A stretch of DNA of 64,000 bases. Origin: Sphaerotilus sp. GTDB taxonomy: Bacteria; Pseudomonadota; Gammaproteobacteria; Burkholderiales; Burkholderiaceae_C. The stretch is taken from NCBI GenBank assembly GCA_013299055.1, contig JAAFKB010000001.1:1-64000 (forward strand), given 5' to 3'. Position 1 is the stretch's first letter. Every line of letters begins with the position of its first letter. A program made the translations under genes and the position numbers. The notes below the pieces were generated by a model that saw only the letters and a list, made by a program, of their open reading frames with translations, was not told where the DNA came from and searched no databases. Shown piece by piece: positions 61,516 to 64,000 of the stretch.

Positions 61516-63612
61516 TCAGGCGGTGTCCGGCACGGCCCGCCGCAGCGGCAGCCGCGTCGGCCGCACCCCGGTGGCGTCGAACACCGCGTTGGCGATCGCG
61601 GCGCCGCCGGCCACCATCGCGCTTTCACCGGCCCCGCTCGACGCGGCGTCGTGGTCGAGCAGGCGTACCGTCATCGGCGGCACCTGCCCGAAGCGCGGAA
61701 TCGGTGACTCGGCGAAACCACCGGCCGCCACCCGCGACTCGGCCAGCGGCAGCGCCTCGACCAGCACCAGCCCGAGGCTCCACACCAGACAGCCCTCGAC
61801 CTGCGCCCGCACGCCGTCGGGGTCGATGATCCGGCCGCAGTCGTGTGCGCACCACATCGCGGTCACGCGCACGGTACCGTCCGCCGCGACCTCGACATCG
61901 GCGACCACGGCGACGCGGCTCTGCGCCTTGTAGACACCGCAGGCGAGTCCCCGGCCGCGCCGTACGCCGCTGTCTTCGCTGCGGCGGCCACGCGGGTCAC
62001 GCGCCCGTTCCCAGCCAGCGTCGTCGGCCACGGCGCGCAGCACCTGCTGCAGGCGCACATCCTCCGTCTGCGCCAGCCGGAACGCCAGCGCCTCGACCCC
62101 CGCCGCGCGCGCGCACGCATCCACTGCCATCTCGACCACCAGCCCGTTCGGCCCGGCCCCCAGACCGCGCCACGGGCCGCCATGCACCGGCAGGCGCAGC
62201 GCGTCGAACTCGATGCGCTGGCGTGGCACGGCATAGGGCAGGGCGGCACCGCGCGCCACCCCCTGGTCCCCGATCACGTCGGCGGTGCGCTGCATCCACA
62301 CCGGCATGGCCGCTGGCGTGAACAGGATGTGGCCGCTGGTGAAGGCGTGCCACCAGTCGGCCATGCGCCCGTCCTTCACCCGGGCGCGCACGCGGTGGCG
62401 TGAAGGTGGGCGATGGAAGCCGTGCGCGAACTCCTGGGCGCGGGTCCACACCACCTGGACCGGCCGGCGAACGGCCCGCGCCAGCCATGCCGCCTCGACC
62501 TCCACCAGCACCAGCGTGCGGGCGCCGAAGCCACCCCCGATGCGGCAGGCTTGCACCTCCACCCGGTCCGCGTCGAGCGAGAGCCGGCGGGCGAGCGTGT
62601 CGCGCACGTAGAACAGATCCTGCGTGCCGGTGAACACCTTGAGCTGCTCGGTCCCCTCGCGCTGACCTGGGGCCGGCTCGAACAGCGCCAGGGCCGCCCG
62701 TGGCTCGATCCCGGCGTGGGCAGCGAACGGGGTCTCCACGCGCAGGTCCACGCTCCACGGCGCCAGCGTGTCGAGCGGGTCGCGCCGCACCGCATGGCGC
62801 AGTCGGCCGTCGGCGAGGTGGCGGTCGAGGTCGAGCGTGGTGTCGATCACGGCCGGATCGAAGCGCCCCTGCACTGCCCAGCGCACGGCCAGCGCCTGCT
62901 CGATCCGGTCGAGCGCGCCGGGTGTCTCGGCGACGATACCCAGGCCGAGGCTGCCCGCGTGGCGCAGCCCCTCGCCGGTCACCACCGCCACATAGCCCGG
63001 CACGGCCTGCGCCGCCGCGAGGTTCCAGGTCTCCGTGTGCGAGGGCAGCTCCGGCGACACCGGCGCCCGCAGCACCCGCCCGTACACCATGCCGGGTGCG
63101 CGCATGTCGGCGGCGTACAGCGGTGCGCCGGTCACGATGGCGTGCAGATCGGGACGTTCGGACTCGGCGGCAGTGGCGGTAGCGGTGGCGTGGCTCGGCG
63201 ATGGCGCAGGGGCTGCCGGCTGTGCGGGTTGCGTGGCCAGTGCCTCGCGCAGCGTCGCGCACGCCTGCGCCAGCGGCTGTGCGAAATCTTTCACCGAGTC
63301 GCTGCCGACCGTGGCCTTGACCCGCCCGATGTCGCGGCTCGACGGCGCCCGCAGCGTGATCCGGGACAGCGCGACGCCGAGCGCCTCTGCGGCGACGCGG
63401 CGCAGAGCCGGGCCGATGTGCTGACCCATTTCAGCGCAGGGCACGAACAGCTCGAAACGGCCGTCGCGGTGCCGTATCCAGCCGCGTGCGTCGTCTGCCT
63501 GCGGCAGCGGGCGTTTCGGGATCACCGGCAGGGCGCTGCAACCCGCCGAGACACCGACGAAGGGGACGGTCAGCACGCCTGCCCCGGCGAGCAGGAGGTC
63601 GCGGCGCTTCAT
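61516..63612 (-). CDS. Molybdenum hydroxylase large subunit (isoquinoline 1-oxidoreductase beta / aldehyde dehydrogenase type)
   Basis: 698 residues, xanthine-oxidase-family molybdopterin-cytosine-dinucleotide subunit. N terminus MKRRDLLLAGAGVLTVPFVG is Tat-like (twin Arg) and ends in SAGC, which could be a lipobox. Domain features: GGFGARTL, RGLGAGPNG and near the C terminus SGAGESAM with the catalytic Glu663. Members oxidise N-heterocycles or aldehydes and often pass electrons to a cytochrome c; that third subunit is not seen after this gene. It overlaps its small Fe-S subunit by 4 bases. The physiological substrate is unknown. Confidence 0.88.
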   Translation of the reverse strand: MKRRDLLLAGAGVLTVPFVGVSAGCSALPVIPKRPLPQADDARGWIRHRDGRFELFVPCAEMGQHIGPALRRVAAEALGVALSRITLRAPSSRDIGRVKATVGSDSVKDFAQPLAQACATLREALATQPAQPAAPAPSPSHATATATAAESERPDLHAIVTGAPLYAADMRAPGMVYGRVLRAPVSPELPSHTETWNLAAAQAVPGYVAVVTGEGLRHAGSLGLGIVAETPGALDRIEQALAVRWAVQGRFDPAVIDTTLDLDRHLADGRLRHAVRRDPLDTLAPWSVDLRVETPFAAHAGIEPRAALALFEPAPGQREGTEQLKVFTGTQDLFYVRDTLARRLSLDADRVEVQACRIGGGFGARTLVLVEVEAAWLARAVRRPVQVVWTRAQEFAHGFHRPPSRHRVRARVKDGRMADWWHAFTSGHILFTPAAMPVWMQRTADVIGDQGVARGAALPYAVPRQRIEFDALRLPVHGGPWRGLGAGPNGLVVEMAVDACARAAGVEALAFRLAQTEDVRLQQVLRAVADDAGWERARDPRGRRSEDSGVRRGRGLACGVYKAQSRVAVVADVEVAADGTVRVTAMWCAHDCGRIIDPDGVRAQVEGCLVWSLGLVLVEALPLAESRVAAGGFAESPIPRFGQVPPMTVRLLDHDAASSGAGESAMVAGGAAIANAVFDATGVRPTRLPLRRAVPDTA

Positions 63613-64000
63613 GGCTGTCTCCGGTCGGGTGGTGCCGCGTGGGGTGCGGCCGCCGCAGACGCGGCCCGCTCGACCGCCCGGCGCACCCGCGACTGCGTGC
63701 CGCAGCGGCACAGGTGCCCGGCCAGCGCGTCCTCGATCGCGGCGGCGTCCGGTTGCGGCTGGCGACGCAGCAGCGCCACGGTGGCGAGGATCTGGCCGGA
63801 CTGGCAGTAACCGCACTGCGGCACCCGCTCGTCGATCCACGCCTGCTGCACCGGATGCAGGCCGGCCGCCGTGGCCAGCCCCTCGACCGTCGTCACCTGC
63901 CGCCCGGCGACAGCGCGCACCGGCAGCAGGCAGGACCGCTGCGGCTCGCCGTCCACCAGCACGGTGCAGGCGCCGCACTGGCCCTGGCCGCAGCCGTACT
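63609..64000 (-). CDS. Molybdenum hydroxylase 2Fe-2S small subunit (partial, cut by window end)
   Basis: C-terminal 130 residues of a (2Fe-2S)-binding protein; the start lies beyond base 64000. The plant-type ferredoxin end YGCGQGQCGACTVLVDGE is followed by the second cluster site CGYCQSGQ and HLCRCGT. It passes electrons out of the MCD subunit encoded downstream; ATGA overlap with that gene shows an operon. Confidence 0.9.
   Translation of the reverse strand, partial: YGCGQGQCGACTVLVDGEPQRSCLLPVRAVAGRQVTTVEGLATAAGLHPVQQAWIDERVPQCGYCQSGQILATVALLRRQPQPDAAAIEDALAGHLCRCGTQSRVRRAVERAASAAAAPHAAPPDRRQP

Noticed and set aside
1-64000. CRISPR array, insertion sequence or prophage
   Set aside because: No regularly spaced direct repeats, no transposase or integrase and no phage structural gene were found anywhere in the window.

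Overview
This 64 kb window is from a GC-rich chromosome of a betaproteobacterium, most likely a Burkholderiales of the Leptothrix/Sphaerotilus/Rubrivivax type. That is inferred from gene content (EpsD-EpsE-EpsF-EpsG plus an exosortase of the XrtB kind, FdsA/FdsD formate dehydrogenase, pepN next to fbp), not from a marker gene. Coding density is high, four-base start/stop overlaps are common, and GTG or TTG starts occur.

Layout. 1-2.9 kb: the end of an NAD-linked formate dehydrogenase operon (fdsA partial, fdsD). 2.95-3.8 kb: a decayed subtilisin-like protease. 4.0-23.0 kb: one exopolysaccharide (EPS) locus. Its left arm (+ strand) holds two tandem WecG/TagA glycosyltransferases, a DegT-type aminotransferase and an SDR-like protein. 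Its right arm (- strand) holds epsD (PPIase lipoprotein), epsE (outer-membrane export), a rho-independent terminator, then epsF (Wzz-like), epsG (BY-kinase-like), exosortase, epsI, Wzx flippase, FrhB-like Fe-S protein, polysaccharide pyruvyl transferase, Wzy-like polymerase and three glycosyltransferases. tRNA-Ser(UGA) closes the locus on the right.

23.5-29.5 kb: apaH, a CNNM/CorC-type transporter with a SapC-family gene, an intact S8 peptidase and a WYL-type regulator. 29.5-39.1 kb: a compact recC-recB-recD operon directly behind the WYL gene. 39.0-44.2 kb: two tandem paralogous di-haem cytochrome c peroxidase-like proteins with ricin-type lectin tails and duplicated upstream elements. 44.3-48.7 kb: an RND efflux permease and its adaptor. 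48.9-52.1 kb: a 5'-damaged type IIG/MmeI-like methyltransferase and a DUF29 gene at the 3' side of tRNA-Thr(CGU), which looks like an island remnant. 52.2-57.8 kb: housekeeping genes fbp, pepN, a HAD phosphatase and prfB with the classical programmed frameshift. 57.9-64.0 kb: alpha/beta hydrolase, 2OG-Fe dioxygenase, EamA transporter, AraC regulator and a Tat-exported molybdenum hydroxylase pair (partial at the window end).

How the genes fit together. The EPS genes cover precursor modification, assembly by sugar transferases, flipping, polymerisation, chain-length control and export, with exosortase/EpsI as the linked protein-sorting part. No PEP-CTERM substrate and no priming sugar-phosphate transferase were seen inside the window. 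The least ordinary parts are the lectin-tailed cytochrome pair with its copied promoter element, the FrhB-like/pyruvyl-transferase pair inside the EPS operon, the SDR without its catalytic Tyr/Lys, and the WYL-recCBD arrangement.
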